Shown: positions 45,001 to 53,803 of the stretch, one piece after another
How positions within the stretch are numbered: the stretch's first letter is position 1
Layout of the letters: every line of letters starts with the position of its first letter
Made by a program: the position numbers and the translations under genes
Notes under the pieces: model-generated
The model's input: only the letters and a program-made list of their open reading frames with translations
The model's database searches: none
Told to the model about the DNA's origin: nothing
From: Clostridia bacterium
GTDB taxonomy: Bacteria > Bacillota > Clostridia > Oscillospirales > CAG-272
Reading direction: 5' to 3'
NCBI GenBank assembly: GCA_017398595.1
Contig: JAFQFR010000034.1
Span: forward strand, 1-64,000
Length of the DNA stretch: 64,000 bases

Positions 45001-45604
45001 CGCAGTCGTAGAGCGCGGCGGCGCCGCGCGGATAGGCGGAGAGCGTTTCGTAGAGCGAGAGCAAGAGGTCGGCGAGACGCTTGTCATCGCTGCTGCCGAG
45101 CAACAGGTCGACGAGGTCGGCAAAGCCGCGCGCACCGCCCGCAATTTTGCTCTCGGGATTATCATAGCATTCGTCGATCAGCCGTTCCATCGTCTCGTGC
45201 GCGAGCAGGGTGGATTCGCCCGTGTCGGCAATGCGAAAGGCGGGGGAGAGACCGAGCGCGGCGTAGTTTGTACGCACAAGGTCGAGACAAAAGCTGTCGA
45301 TCGTAGAGATCTTTGCGCTGGGGAGCAGGGAGATCTGCTTTGCCAGCACTTCGTTTTCGCCGTCGGCGGCGATCGCGTCGGACAGTGCCGCCGAGATGCG
45401 CAGGCGCAGCTCGCTTGCCGCCGCCTTGGTAAAGGTTACGACCAGCAGGCGGTCGAGCATGACGGGATCCTCTTTGCGCACGACCGAGCGCAGGATGCGT
45501 TCGATCAGCGTGGTGGTCTTACCGCTGCCCGCCGCCGCCGAGACGAGAAGCGTTTTGGACGTTTCGTCCACGGCGCGCTGCTGCGCGGGGGTGAGTTTAG
45601 CCAT
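42053..45604 (-). CDS. addA: ATP-dependent helicase/nuclease subunit A
   Basis: AddA is the UvrD-type helicase and nuclease of the AddAB complex, which processes double-strand ends for RecA-mediated repair. The 1183-residue protein begins with the Q-motif LTPAQQRAV and Walker A AAAGSGKTTTL. It continues with YIDEYQDVNAVQ, GDIKQSIYAFRGA and IHQSKGLEYPVVFL. It ends with a RecB-type nuclease containing ALVNM to GVIDCFF and VLVDYKTDR. The ATG lies inside the end of addB (8-base overlap), giving coupled translation. Confidence 0.95.
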   Translation of the reverse strand: MAKLTPAQQRAVDETSKTLLVSAAAGSGKTTTLIERILRSVVRKEDPVMLDRLLVVTFTKAAASELRLRISAALSDAIAADGENEVLAKQISLLPSAKISTIDSFCLDLVRTNYAALGLSPAFRIADTGESTLLAHETMERLIDECYDNPESKIAGGARGFADLVDLLLGSSDDKRLADLLLSLYETLSAYPRGAAALYDCEMTLREYAKADFFASPPGKRIEAHLRDLFAHYRHAYRYAMEVLEANAAAAKAYLPAFSADYDGILRAEAALAEGYAVGREVVSGLTFPRLGSYRGEKTSELEQIKELRAEYKKQVAKLQSGYLAADNATLQRCVAETAEVCHALAELLCEYEKRAEAEKKRQNVCDFADLSRYTLRLLVDADGKDTPFAIAQKKLYDAVYIDEYQDVNAVQDRIFSAISTETNRFMVGDIKQSIYAFRGAEPSIFANLRYAYPAIDDAADSHYATIFMSENFRCGREIIDFTNMVFDKLMPLISPDMHYTASDSLVFRKNASDTVRPVQMVLTEKPPKDSPQAGENTEADFIAREICRLVKEERKDDGTPITYGDIAILMRSPKAKMDEYAGALRTHGVPVYAETNENLLLQSEVEILRCMLETIDNPRRDIPLTGALLSPLCGLDCDFLAALRKDKRDERLFTTLRNYLTDDAEDCPEKQKLAHFIKQLTEFRRMARFMSAGELTDELYAHYAVYARLCADSALRRANLEKFRQLAHSFAGGTPRSLSEFLHYLRSVETSATAQLTAAKVSADTHDAVQIMSIHQSKGLEYPVVFLADTAKSYNLRDADMSPLYTNAAGFGMRLRDASGFCVYDTLLRKSVALALRRSAKEEELRLLYVALTRAREQLYITAMVDEPEKRTEAARFAHNYLSAFSALEQKSHLSLALLAAGGTEQPFLTIRTVPYFLAAADEAPVETETAVTAAPTADAESVRILSERFNYRYPHAARTKIPAKLSISRLYPDILDDTILEESIGEKKLPPLVSAPRFIESTENDAAKRGTATHLFLQFFDFDHAVRHGAAAELTRLTEKHFLTAEDAALVNMTEVETFLASPLFAEMRAAKRLYREQRFNLELPAADFAADARLKEELAGETVLVQGVIDCFFYDAEGNIVLVDYKTDRLPKNRAAAEEKLRAAHARQLGYYARAIEEICERAPKRRLIYSLCLGDVVSL

Positions 45605-48600
45605 CTTCCTCGTCTCCTTTCGTTTTTTCTTTGCGGCAGACATGCAGGTAAGCGCAGTATCGGCAAGGGGAGTGTATGCCCGTGGCGGTATCCGCGGTGT
45701 CGATCCTGCCTGCACGCATGCTGTTTGCCACGCCTGCGATGCTGGTTTTGACGGTGTCGAACAGCTCGGCTGCCGCTTCGTCGTCCTTTTCGGTCAGTTT
45801 CTTCGAGAACTGCTTGTCTGCCGAGCGGTCGATCGCACCCGCAAGCTGCTCTGCGCTGAAGACAAAGCCCTTGCGCTCGAGCGCCTGTTCCGCGGCATCG
45901 GTCATGTCTTCCTCGGGGGGATTATCCAGACCGATGTTCGGCGCCTTGACCACAAAATAGGTCGCGCCTGCGGGGCGAATGTCCTCGGTCGAGCGCACGC
46001 CCACAAGGTCAAAAAACTGCTTGTCCGCGACCTCGCAGAGTGAGAACAGGTAGATGAGCAGCTGCAGATTCTTGCCCTTGGCAAGATCGCTTTCGGCAAA
46101 CGGCTTTTTGCCGGTTTTGTAGTCGGCGACGCGCAGGTATACCCTGCCGTCCTGCTTGTAAATATCCACGCGGTCGGCGATGCCGTTCAGGGAAACACTG
46201 CCGCCGCCGTCCAGCTCCACGGTGAGCGGTCGGTGTCCGTGCGCGCCGATGCGGTATTCGGTCAGAAAGGGTTCAAAGGCGCTGTTTTTGAACTCGGCAA
46301 CGAGGTTTTTGAGAATCAGCGTGAGGTTGCGGCGCATGCGCTCGAAGAAGCAGAGCATGCGCGCACTGCCGCCGTTTGCCGCGCGCAGAATCTTTTCGGT
46401 TTCGGCGGCGCAGAGAGAGGCGGCAAGCCGCTCGATCTCCTCGTCCGTGTAGTCGGCGATGCGCCGACCCGCGTCGCGCGCGTTATTTAAGAAATTTTCG
46501 AGTACGCTGTGTACAAAGGTACCTGTGTTGGCGGGATTGAACTCGAAAGGCGCGGTATCCTCCAGCGTGAGGATGTACTGCATGAAGTGGCGCAGGTGGC
46601 AGTCGCTGTAGCAGTCGATCTTGCTCTGCGACAGGCGCATGTCCTTGCCGTAGATGGCTTCGGCAATCTCGGGCGTGAGCGCAGCGTATGCGTTGCCGAG
46701 CGACCTCGGATCGTCGATCGGCGGGGTGTACATGCCGCGCGGCGTGAGCACGGTGCGAAGGACTGCTTCGGTGGCGGCGTCGTACCGTCCGATCGCATCG
46801 GCGGCGGTGGCGCTGTAGCAGAGCTTGTCCATGGGAGCAAGCGCCGCGAAGGTATAGTGCATGAGGGCGGGGAAGAGCTTCCTCAGCCTTGCTACGGCGA
46901 AAGAGGGCTCGCATTTTCGTCCGTCTGCATCCGAGGTATAGTAGGAGAGGGTGACGCGCTCGGTCGCAAAGTCAATGGCGCGCACAAAGTGGTAGAGCTC
47001 GCGCGCGGAACGCAGGCGCAGATCCTGCGACAGCGCGATGCCGATACGTTCGAGCTGCTGTCGCTCGCTCTCGCAGAGCGTGGGACTCTCGGAGACGGGG
47101 GCGGGGAACACGCCCTCGACGGCGCCGAGGAGAATGACGATCTTGCGCTCGTCAATGCGGATGGTGTCGGCGTTGCCGATGATGACCTGATCCATCGAGG
47201 TGGGGATCTCGGCAATGTCGATCGCCGAGAACAAGAGGCGCACAAGACCTGCAAAGTCGGCGGCGGTGGTCACTTCCTCGCCCGCCGCATCCACCAGCGT
47301 GTCGAGTGCTTCCATGGTCACGTTCCACAGGCGCACCGCGTCGGCGGTCTTGTCCGTGCCGAAATATTTGGTACATGTGGGATCAATCGACCGCTCGCAG
47401 ATCTGCATTTCGGTGAGGTAGGCAAACACCGCGGCGGCAAATTCGCGCACGGTCACAGCACCGTCCAGCGAGTCGCAAAGGCGCGCAAGCGGGGCGGTGA
47501 CGCGTTCTTTGATGTCGTTGATGGCGGCGAGCGTTTCGCTGTCGGTGACCTCGGCGGTGTAGCCCTTGCCCGACATGGTAAAGTCCTCGCCGTCGAGATA
47601 ACGCTGCCTGCCGCAGATGTTCCAGCGGTCGATGTATTCTTCAAACAGGTCGCACTCGTCGTCCGAAAGTCCGCAGAGCCCTGTTTTGATATACGCGGCA
47701 ACGTCGCTCTCCTTGAAGTTGTACACATACAACGAGAGCGCCGAAAGGATCAGCTTGGTCAGCGGCAAAAGCTCGGCGCTTGTCTTTTTCGAGAAGAAAA
47801 AGGGAATGCCGCAGCGCTCCAGTGCGCGGTCGAGCGTGCCGGTATAGCTCTCGGCACTGCGCGCGATGATCGCAATGTCCGCGTAGGCATGTCCGCTCTG
47901 CACGGCGTTAAAAATTTCGCGCAGGCAGAGCTGCGCTTCCTCGTTTTTATCGGCGCATTCCGCGACTTCCAGCACGCCGCGCGTGTCCCCGTCAAAACGG
48001 TCGGATGCGGCAAAGTCCCAGAGATTTTCTTTCGCAAATTCGAGCGCGGCGGGTGCGTCCTCGGCTATGTACTGCTCACCCAGCTGCACGGAGAGCTTTG
48101 CGCACAGCGAAAGCAGCTTTTTGCGCGTGTCGGCGCATTCTGCTATGTGCGCACCCACGCGGCGGAAAGGCAGGGCGATCGTGACATGCACGCCGCGCGA
48201 CAGCATGTGCGAAAGCGCGGTCATCTCCTGCTTCGTAAAGCTGATAAACGAGTCGATGTAGACGTGCGCGTCGCCGAAAAAGTCGTGCTCGCGCAGCAGA
48301 TCGCAGAGCGTGTCGAGGTCGTCTGCCTGCTCGGCGAAGTTTTCATGCAGCAGGCTTTCGTATTCGGTATAGAGCAGCGAGAGGTCGCGCATCTTGTCGG
48401 CGAGCGGAGTGTCGCCGAGGTTTTCTGCTGCTGCGGTCAGCTCGTCCGCCTGCACGGCACAGGCGCGGAATTCACTCATCAGCGAGCAGAGCGCTTGCAG
48501 CGTGCCGTTTTGCAGTTCGCCGCCGAACACGCGCAGGTAGGGGCGCAGCTTTTTGACGGCGCGGTACATGGTCACGACCTTTGCGCCCTCGGTGGCGTAG

Positions 48601-48836
48601 CGGTAGGTCAGCGAGCCATAGCGGCGGCACACGAGGTTGGCAAGGCGCGAAAAACCGACCGCGTCCACGAGGAGTGCGGCGCTTTTCGGCAGCGCGCGCA
48701 TGAGCGCGCTCTCGGCGAGCAGTGCCTTTTGATCGGGGACGATCAGGTAGGCGCGCCGCCCTTCGGCGGCGTCTGCGGCGATTCGGCTATAGATTTCGGC
48801 ACGCGCACCGCGCGTGCCGTAGAGAAGTGTCAGCAT
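45597..48836 (-). CDS. addB: ATP-dependent helicase/nuclease subunit B
   Basis: AddB recognises Chi and supplies the second nuclease of AddAB. The 1079-residue protein has a degenerate N-terminal helicase (GTRGARAEIYSRI in place of a perfect Walker A). Its RecB-type nuclease has RVADYKTGKKPFAE. The four cysteines of the 4Fe-4S staple are seen as the Cys in KIDCYSDC and the C-terminal CRYCAYLHVC. The ATG has GAAAGGAG upstream, and the gene is first in the addBA operon. Confidence 0.94.
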   Translation of the reverse strand: MLTLLYGTRGARAEIYSRIAADAAEGRRAYLIVPDQKALLAESALMRALPKSAALLVDAVGFSRLANLVCRRYGSLTYRYATEGAKVVTMYRAVKKLRPYLRVFGGELQNGTLQALCSLMSEFRACAVQADELTAAAENLGDTPLADKMRDLSLLYTEYESLLHENFAEQADDLDTLCDLLREHDFFGDAHVYIDSFISFTKQEMTALSHMLSRGVHVTIALPFRRVGAHIAECADTRKKLLSLCAKLSVQLGEQYIAEDAPAALEFAKENLWDFAASDRFDGDTRGVLEVAECADKNEEAQLCLREIFNAVQSGHAYADIAIIARSAESYTGTLDRALERCGIPFFFSKKTSAELLPLTKLILSALSLYVYNFKESDVAAYIKTGLCGLSDDECDLFEEYIDRWNICGRQRYLDGEDFTMSGKGYTAEVTDSETLAAINDIKERVTAPLARLCDSLDGAVTVREFAAAVFAYLTEMQICERSIDPTCTKYFGTDKTADAVRLWNVTMEALDTLVDAAGEEVTTAADFAGLVRLLFSAIDIAEIPTSMDQVIIGNADTIRIDERKIVILLGAVEGVFPAPVSESPTLCESERQQLERIGIALSQDLRLRSARELYHFVRAIDFATERVTLSYYTSDADGRKCEPSFAVARLRKLFPALMHYTFAALAPMDKLCYSATAADAIGRYDAATEAVLRTVLTPRGMYTPPIDDPRSLGNAYAALTPEIAEAIYGKDMRLSQSKIDCYSDCHLRHFMQYILTLEDTAPFEFNPANTGTFVHSVLENFLNNARDAGRRIADYTDEEIERLAASLCAAETEKILRAANGGSARMLCFFERMRRNLTLILKNLVAEFKNSAFEPFLTEYRIGAHGHRPLTVELDGGGSVSLNGIADRVDIYKQDGRVYLRVADYKTGKKPFAESDLAKGKNLQLLIYLFSLCEVADKQFFDLVGVRSTEDIRPAGATYFVVKAPNIGLDNPPEEDMTDAAEQALERKGFVFSAEQLAGAIDRSADKQFSKKLTEKDDEAAAELFDTVKTSIAGVANSMRAGRIDTADTATGIHSPCRYCAYLHVCRKEKTKGDEEDG

Positions 48837-48874
48837 GAATAGCTCCTTTCATAGGAGATTTTGGAGATACATTG

Positions 48875-48935
48875 GCTTCCCCCTTGGGGGAAGCTGTCGC
48901 GCAGCGACTGATGAGGGGTAGGACACGGAGTGTCC
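48875..48935. repeat. Palindromic intergenic repeat, copy 1
   Basis: GCTTCCCCC/GGGGGAAGC (48875-48883, 48886-48894), then GTCGC/GCGAC (48896-48900, 48904-48908), GATGAGGGG, and GGACAC/GTGTCC (48921-48926, 48930-48935). It shares the CTTCCCC, GTCG-stem and GATGAGGG modules with copies at 57677, 61728 and 62137. It may act as a dispersed mobile repeat or terminator. Confidence 0.65.
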
Positions 48936-48996
48936 GTCAAAATTTTCAGGGAACGCTGCATCCGATGTCTGCGGTACTGCCTTTTCCGCAAGGGGA

Positions 48997-49698
48997 CTAC
49001 ATCTTTTCTTTTCCGTTGACGTGTACTTCACGGATGTTGAAGTGTACTTCTTTTTTCAGACGTTTACGGAAATAGAAAAAGAAATAATTGCGCAGGATAT
49101 AGATGTTGTTTTCTTCTTTGCGGTAGCAGACGAACCACTCCTCGCTGCTGCCCACACCGATTTTTTTGAAAAAGAAAGGTGTGACGATCAGCACGGTGGA
49201 GTCGGGGTACGCCCTCGCTTCCTCGCACAGAAAGTCGCGGTCAAATCCCTCTTTGCCGTTTGGAATGAGGAACACCACATCGCGGCGGGATTCCTTTAAG
49301 AGTTTTTTGGCATTCTGACTGCGGAGCAGCAGTGTCAGGATCAGCGTGAGCGCCGTAAACGCCAGCATGATCGGGATGATCAAGATGAACGCCGCCGTGT
49401 ACAGGATCACAAACGCACCTGCCTGCAGGTATTGGTAGAGCAGTACGCCCCAGCGGAAAATGCGCGTCACCCACAAAGAGTTTCGAAAATAGCGTGCGAA
49501 TTTTTCCGCCATGGCAAAAAAGTCTTTTTTGCGTGCCTTGGCAAGAAGATAGGCAAAATAGTTGCCCGCGCGGTAGCAGTCGCTGTTGTCCTCGGTGTGC
49601 GGCTGTTCGGCATGCGTTTCTTTTTCCAGTTTGTACAGCTTCTTTTTCAGCTCGCGGTTCTCTTTCTTCAGTCGGCGTATTTCCTCGCGGTCCTGCAC
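48997..49698 (-). CDS. Membrane protein with N-terminal coiled coil
   Basis: A 233-residue protein of unknown family. Residues 5-30 (EEIRRLKKENRELKKKLYKLEKE) form a charged coiled coil. Two adjacent membrane helices follow (about 95-135), then a C-terminal domain of mixed character with FLIPNGKEGFDRDFL. The start is set at GTG 49698, nine bases after AAGGAG; a GTG seven codons earlier would include that site. The gene has a leftward orientation between addB and a divergent topoisomerase-like gene. No function can be assigned. Confidence 0.65.
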   Translation of the reverse strand: MQDREEIRRLKKENRELKKKLYKLEKETHAEQPHTEDNSDCYRAGNYFAYLLAKARKKDFFAMAEKFARYFRNSLWVTRIFRWGVLLYQYLQAGAFVILYTAAFILIIPIMLAFTALTLILTLLLRSQNAKKLLKESRRDVVFLIPNGKEGFDRDFLCEEARAYPDSTVLIVTPFFFKKIGVGSSEEWFVCYRKEENNIYILRNYFFFYFRKRLKKEVHFNIREVHVNGKEKM

Positions 49699-49801
49699 GA
49701 AAATCTTCTCCTTCCGCACGCGTATTTATATATTTATAGTATAACAAAATTTACGCGTATACACAATGGATAATGATAAAAAACTACATCTTGAATAACG
49801 A

Positions 49802-49830
49802 TTGACAAAAATCGGTACATCTTGTATAAT
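49802..49830 (+). promoter_or_regulatory. Promoter of the GyrB/ParE-like gene
   Basis: A consensus TTGACA (49802-49807), 17-base spacer and TATAAT (49825-49830) lie about 40 bases before the start codon. Confidence 0.8.
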
Positions 49831-49867
49831 ATAAGAATAATGAAAAGACGAAATGCGAGGAATATCC

Positions 49868-51874
49868 ATGGCGGCAAGCGACAAGAACAACGCACAGTAT
49901 AATAACCAAAGTATTTCGATGCTCAAAGGCGCGGACCGCGTGCGCAAGCGTCCGGCGGTCATCTTCGGCTCGGACGGACTCGAGGGCTGCACGCATTCCT
50001 TTTTTGAGATCCTGTCAAACTCGGTGGACGAGGCGAAAGAGGGACACGGCAGCGAGATCGTGATCACCGTTTGGCGTGACCACACCATCGAGGTCGAGGA
50101 CTTTGGCCGCGGTGTGCCGCTCGGGTACAACGAAAAGGAAAAGCGCTACAACTGGGAGCTCGTGTTCTGTGAGCTGTACGCCGGCGGCAAGTATTCTAAC
50201 AACGATGAGAATGCCGCATACGAATATTCGCTCGGACTCAACGGACTCGGCGCGTGCGCAACGCAGTACTCCTCCGAGTTTATGGAGGTCGCGTCCTACG
50301 ACGGCAGGGAAGTACACACCATCTCCTTCAAAAAAGGTGAACCTGTAAGCGAGCTGCAAAGTGCGCCGATCGAGAAGCGCGGCAAAAAGCACGGCACCAT
50401 CATCCGCTGGCGCCCCGACCTTGAAGTATTCACCGATATTGCCATCCCGTATGACGCTTTCCGCGGCGTGCTGCAGCAGCAGTCGGTCGCTAATGCGGGA
50501 CTCAAATTCATCCTCAAGACCGAAAATGAGGACGGCAGCTTTCTGAGTGAGGAATTTGTCTATGCAAACGGCATCTCCGACTACGTCCGTGAGATCGCAA
50601 ACGGCACGGCACTCACCGAGCCCGTGCTCTGGAACCTCGAGTGCAGCGGCCGCGACCGCGAGGACAAGCCCGACTATAAGCTGAAAGCCGAGATCACCTT
50701 CTGCATCTCGCCTACGGTCAACCGCATCGAGTATTACCACAACTCCAGCTTCCTCGAGCACGGCGGCTCACCCGATAAGGCGGTGCGCACCGCGTTTGTC
50801 TATGCGCTGGATAAGTATCTCAAATCCGTGGGCGCCTACAAGAAGAACGAGAGCAAGATCGGCTTTTCGGATATTGAGGACTGTCTGATCCTCATTATCA
50901 ACAGCCGCTCCACGCAGGTCTCGTATGAAAACCAGACCAAAAAGGCGATCACCAACGTCTTTATCAAGGACGCGCTGACCGACTTTATCAAACATAATTT
51001 AGAGGTCTACTTTGCCGAGCACCCCACCGAGGCGGAGGTGTTCGCCAACCAGGTCATGACCAATAAGCGTTCCCGCGAGACCGCCGAGAAAACGCGCAGC
51101 GACATTAAGAAGAAGCTGCAGACCACCATGGATATTTCCAACCGCGTGGAAAAGTTTGTCGGCTGCCGCTCCAAAGACCCGTCCGTGCGCGAGCTCTACA
51201 TCGTAGAGGGCGACAGTGCAATGTCCTCGTGTAAGACCGCGCGCAACGCCGAGTTCCAGGCGATCATCCCCGTGCGCGGCAAGACGCTCAACTGTCTGAA
51301 AGCATCGACCAAGCGCATCTTTGAGAGCGAGATCATCACCGATCTGCTCCGCGTGATCGGTTGCGGCGTGGAGTTCAAGGGCAAGGAGCGCGGCGACCTC
51401 GCCATGTTCGATTATAACGCACTGCGCTGGAACCGCATCATCATCTGTACCGATGCCGATGAGGACGGATTCCAGATTCGCACACTGCTGCTCACGCTGT
51501 TTTATCAGCTTCTGCCCACGCTGATCGAAAAGGGCAAGGTCTTTATCGCCGAATCGCCTCTTTTTGAGATCACGACGAAGAACGATACCTACTTTGCCTA
51601 CAACGAGTTTGAAAAAGCGGACATCATCAAAAAACTCGAGGAGAGCAAGACCAAGTATAACCTGCAGCGCTCCAAAGGTCTCGGCGAAAACGAGCCCGAA
51701 ATGATGTCGAAGACCACCATGAACCCCGCCACCCGCCGTCTCATCGCAGTCACGCCGACCGATGCCGCCGCGACCGAGGATATGTTTGAGCTGATGCTCG
51801 GCGACAATGTTGCCCGCCGCCGTCAGTATATCGCCGACAACGGCGCAAAATATATCTCCATGGCGGATGTATAA
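49868..51874 (+). CDS. Type IIA topoisomerase ATPase subunit, GyrB/ParE-like
   Basis: The ATP-binding and Toprim half of a type IIA topoisomerase, 668 residues. The GHKL ATPase has EILSNSVDEAKEG, EDFGRGVPLGY and SLGLNGLGAC, which departs from the usual GGLHGVG. The Toprim domain has EGDSAM and the metal motif DADEDGFQIRTLL, and the C-terminus has RSKGLGENEPEMM. The partner A subunit, usually encoded next to it, is absent, and an AT-rich ECF sigma gene follows a terminator instead. It may pair with an A subunit encoded elsewhere. The ATG at 49868 follows GAGGA; an ATG five codons earlier is less well placed. Confidence 0.85.
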   Translation: MAASDKNNAQYNNQSISMLKGADRVRKRPAVIFGSDGLEGCTHSFFEILSNSVDEAKEGHGSEIVITVWRDHTIEVEDFGRGVPLGYNEKEKRYNWELVFCELYAGGKYSNNDENAAYEYSLGLNGLGACATQYSSEFMEVASYDGREVHTISFKKGEPVSELQSAPIEKRGKKHGTIIRWRPDLEVFTDIAIPYDAFRGVLQQQSVANAGLKFILKTENEDGSFLSEEFVYANGISDYVREIANGTALTEPVLWNLECSGRDREDKPDYKLKAEITFCISPTVNRIEYYHNSSFLEHGGSPDKAVRTAFVYALDKYLKSVGAYKKNESKIGFSDIEDCLILIINSRSTQVSYENQTKKAITNVFIKDALTDFIKHNLEVYFAEHPTEAEVFANQVMTNKRSRETAEKTRSDIKKKLQTTMDISNRVEKFVGCRSKDPSVRELYIVEGDSAMSSCKTARNAEFQAIIPVRGKTLNCLKASTKRIFESEIITDLLRVIGCGVEFKGKERGDLAMFDYNALRWNRIIICTDADEDGFQIRTLLLTLFYQLLPTLIEKGKVFIAESPLFEITTKNDTYFAYNEFEKADIIKKLEESKTKYNLQRSKGLGENEPEMMSKTTMNPATRRLIAVTPTDAAATEDMFELMLGDNVARRRQYIADNGAKYISMADV

Positions 51875-51910
51875 GGGTCGGATTTTAAGAATATAGGAAA
51901 GATATAATTT

Positions 51911-51943
51911 AAAAAGACTATGCATTTCGCATAGTCTTTTTTC
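51911..51943 (+). terminator. Terminator of the GyrB/ParE-like gene
   Basis: AAGACTATGC and GCATAGTCTT form a 10-bp stem (51914-51923, 51929-51938) followed by T6. Confidence 0.92.
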
Positions 51944-52012
51944 TGTGAAAATGGTGGATTTCTTTTTTGCGGTATGTTACAATAGCATCACGATTGTGTA
52001 AGGAGAAAGTAC

Positions 52013-52579
52013 ATGCTGTTTTGGTTGATGTTGGGGACACTTGAGACAGACGAGCGGGAGTTCGTTTTGTCTTTGTATGTGCAATATAAAAAATATATGT
52101 TCGGCAAAGCCATGTCGATTCTGCACAGTAAAGCGGATGCAGAAGATGCGGTGCAGACAGTAATGGTCAATATTATCAAAAATATTGAAAAGTTTTTCGG
52201 AAAAAGTGAAAATGAAATTGAACGTCAGATTGTTATATATCTTAGAAACGCCGCGATCAATCTGTATAATCACAACAAGCGCAAGCGAATGCATGAGGAT
52301 GGAGAAATGTCGGAAACCACCGCAGAGGAGCAGGCAGATCTCGAAAAACTTGTGATCGATAACGAGACGATCAAACTTGTGCGACAGGCCATCGCACTAC
52401 TGCCCGAGGAGATGCGCGATACGGTCAAGCTGGTCTATGTATACGGATATTCCAACATAGAGGCAGCGCAGATCTTAGGCATCACGGCGAATGCTGTTGG
52501 TATGCGTTTGTACAAAGCGCGTAAAAAGATATTGGAGATTGCAGGAGAGGAGTTGCTTGATCGGTATGCAAAAGGATAA
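52013..52579 (+). CDS. ECF-like sigma factor of the AT-rich cluster
   Basis: A 188-residue sigma factor of the ECF type. Region 2 (about 20-90) has SILHSKADAEDAVQTVMVNIIKN, and region 4 (about 125-180) has YVYGYSNIEAAQILGITANAVGMRLYKARKKI. The ATG follows AAGGAG. The sequence is clearly more AT-rich than the preceding topoisomerase gene. Its stop lies within the start of the DUF4367 gene, which probably encodes its anti-sigma factor. Secreted-protein genes downstream are likely targets, which is inference. Confidence 0.85.
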   Translation: MLFWLMLGTLETDEREFVLSLYVQYKKYMFGKAMSILHSKADAEDAVQTVMVNIIKNIEKFFGKSENEIERQIVIYLRNAAINLYNHNKRKRMHEDGEMSETTAEEQADLEKLVIDNETIKLVRQAIALLPEEMRDTVKLVYVYGYSNIEAAQILGITANAVGMRLYKARKKILEIAGEELLDRYAKG

Positions 52580-53249
52580 ACTGGATGCTTTGATTTTGCT
52601 GGCAGCATCTGAGCTTGCCGCGGAAGAAACCGAAGACATGCAGAATGTCGTGTATAATATCCCCGTTCCCGCGGCGCTGGACAGAAAGGTATCAAGACTT
52701 GTACGCAATTGGCAGCGGGAGAAAAAGCAAAAAACAGTATTCGTGTTTTTGAAACGCAGTTGTGCCGCCGTTTTAATCGTTTGCACGGTATTGTTTACGC
52801 TTGCTATGCGTGTTGATGCGGTGCGTGCAGAATTTTGGCGTATTATAACCGAATGGTTTGATGCGTATGTCGAGATTGATTATCAAACCGAATTGCCGCT
52901 GCCCACTGCAATTGAGGTAAAAAAAGAACCGAGTTGGCTGCCACAAAAGTATAAGAGGGAAGTTTTGGCGGATGGTATCGGTTCGTATGTAGTTCTGTAT
53001 AAGTTGAATACGGGAACTGAGATTACATATAAGCAGTTCTTGTTAAGTTGCGATTATTCGATTGATGGCGAAGGAGCCGAGAGCTCTGTTGTATATGTTG
53101 GCGATGGCAAGGGAATATATTTGTCGTTTGCAGATAAAGGATATAGCATTCTGGATTGGAGCGATGGTCAATATCATTATTCAATCATCAGCAGTGGCGC
53201 TATTATGGATTCTAATACATTGATTCGTATCGCAAAATCTGTAAAATGA
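52566..53249 (+). CDS. DUF4367-type membrane protein, probable anti-sigma factor
   Basis: A 227-residue protein. A cytoplasmic N-terminus (residues 1-55), one membrane helix (about 60-80) and an extracellular part follow one another. The C-terminal portion from about residue 110, with EPSWLPQKYKREVL, resembles DUF4367 domains, which are often fused to or encoded beside ECF anti-sigma factors. It overlaps the sigma gene by 14 bases, so translation is coupled. There is no zinc motif in the N-terminus, so sigma binding would be by a different fold. A terminator follows. Confidence 0.7.
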   Translation: MQKDKLDALILLAASELAAEETEDMQNVVYNIPVPAALDRKVSRLVRNWQREKKQKTVFVFLKRSCAAVLIVCTVLFTLAMRVDAVRAEFWRIITEWFDAYVEIDYQTELPLPTAIEVKKEPSWLPQKYKREVLADGIGSYVVLYKLNTGTEITYKQFLLSCDYSIDGEGAESSVVYVGDGKGIYLSFADKGYSILDWSDGQYHYSIISSGAIMDSNTLIRIAKSVK

Positions 53250-53255
53250 GAAAAA

Positions 53256-53292
53256 AGTATCGTTGTTCGATTTTAACAACGATACTTTTTTA
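53256..53292 (+). terminator. Terminator after the DUF4367 gene
   Basis: AAGTATCGTTGTT and AACAACGATACTT form a 13-bp stem with A4 before it and T5 after it. Confidence 0.9.
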
Positions 53293-53338
53293 GCAATAAA
53301 AATTTTTGAAATTTTCGGAAATGAAATGAATGCCTCAA

Positions 53339-53366
53339 TTGTTAATAGTATATGGAGGCATAAAAT
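53339..53366 (+). promoter_or_regulatory. Possible promoter of the first secreted-protein gene
   Basis: TTGTTA (53339-53344) and TAAAAT (53361-53366) are separated by 16 bases. It is weaker than other promoters in the window, as expected if an alternative sigma factor is used. Confidence 0.35.
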
Positions 53367-53386
53367 TTGAGGATTTAGGAGGTAAC

Positions 53387-53803
53387 ATGAAAAAACAAAT
53401 TCTTTTATTCGCATTCATCATAGGGATATTTCTGAATGTATGTGCTTTTGCAGCTTCAACAACTTTGCCGGAACCAATAGAACCTTGCTGGGACAATATC
53501 TTGGATATTCAAAACGGCATTACTTTTGTTGATAATACAGGTTATTACACGGTAACTATTATGGGACAAAGCGGAACATCAAATATTACCGCTATTGCAA
53601 AACTGTATTATAAAAACGATAGTGGACAATGGAGCGAAATTCCGCAGAGCTGGACTTTTTCGGAAAATTCAAACTGCTTGGCATTTGAGAAAACCTTTTC
53701 TGCAACAAGCGGTATAGAGTACAAAGTTGATTTAAGCATATCTGTTGTTCGAAACGGTACATTTGAACCTGCAACGAAAACCGTAACTGCAACTTGCCCG
53801 TAA
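53387..53803 (+). CDS. Small secreted protein of unknown family
   Basis: A 138-residue protein with a Sec signal peptide (residues 1-21, cut near CAFAAS). The mature part is about 115 residues, rich in Thr and Ser, with probable beta-sandwich strands (YYTVTIMGQSGTSNITAIAKLYY) and a few Cys near the two ends (EPCW and TATCP). I do not recognise the family. The ATG follows TAGGAGG. It is a single gene between a terminator and the next secreted-protein gene, in AT-rich DNA. Confidence 0.7.
   Translation: MKKQILLFAFIIGIFLNVCAFAASTTLPEPIEPCWDNILDIQNGITFVDNTGYYTVTIMGQSGTSNITAIAKLYYKNDSGQWSEIPQSWTFSENSNCLAFEKTFSATSGIEYKVDLSISVVRNGTFEPATKTVTATCP

Noticed and set aside
46509-48842. A 777-codon plus-strand frame inside addB
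   Set aside because: It is the complement of a clear AddB coding sequence and lacks a ribosome site and motifs.
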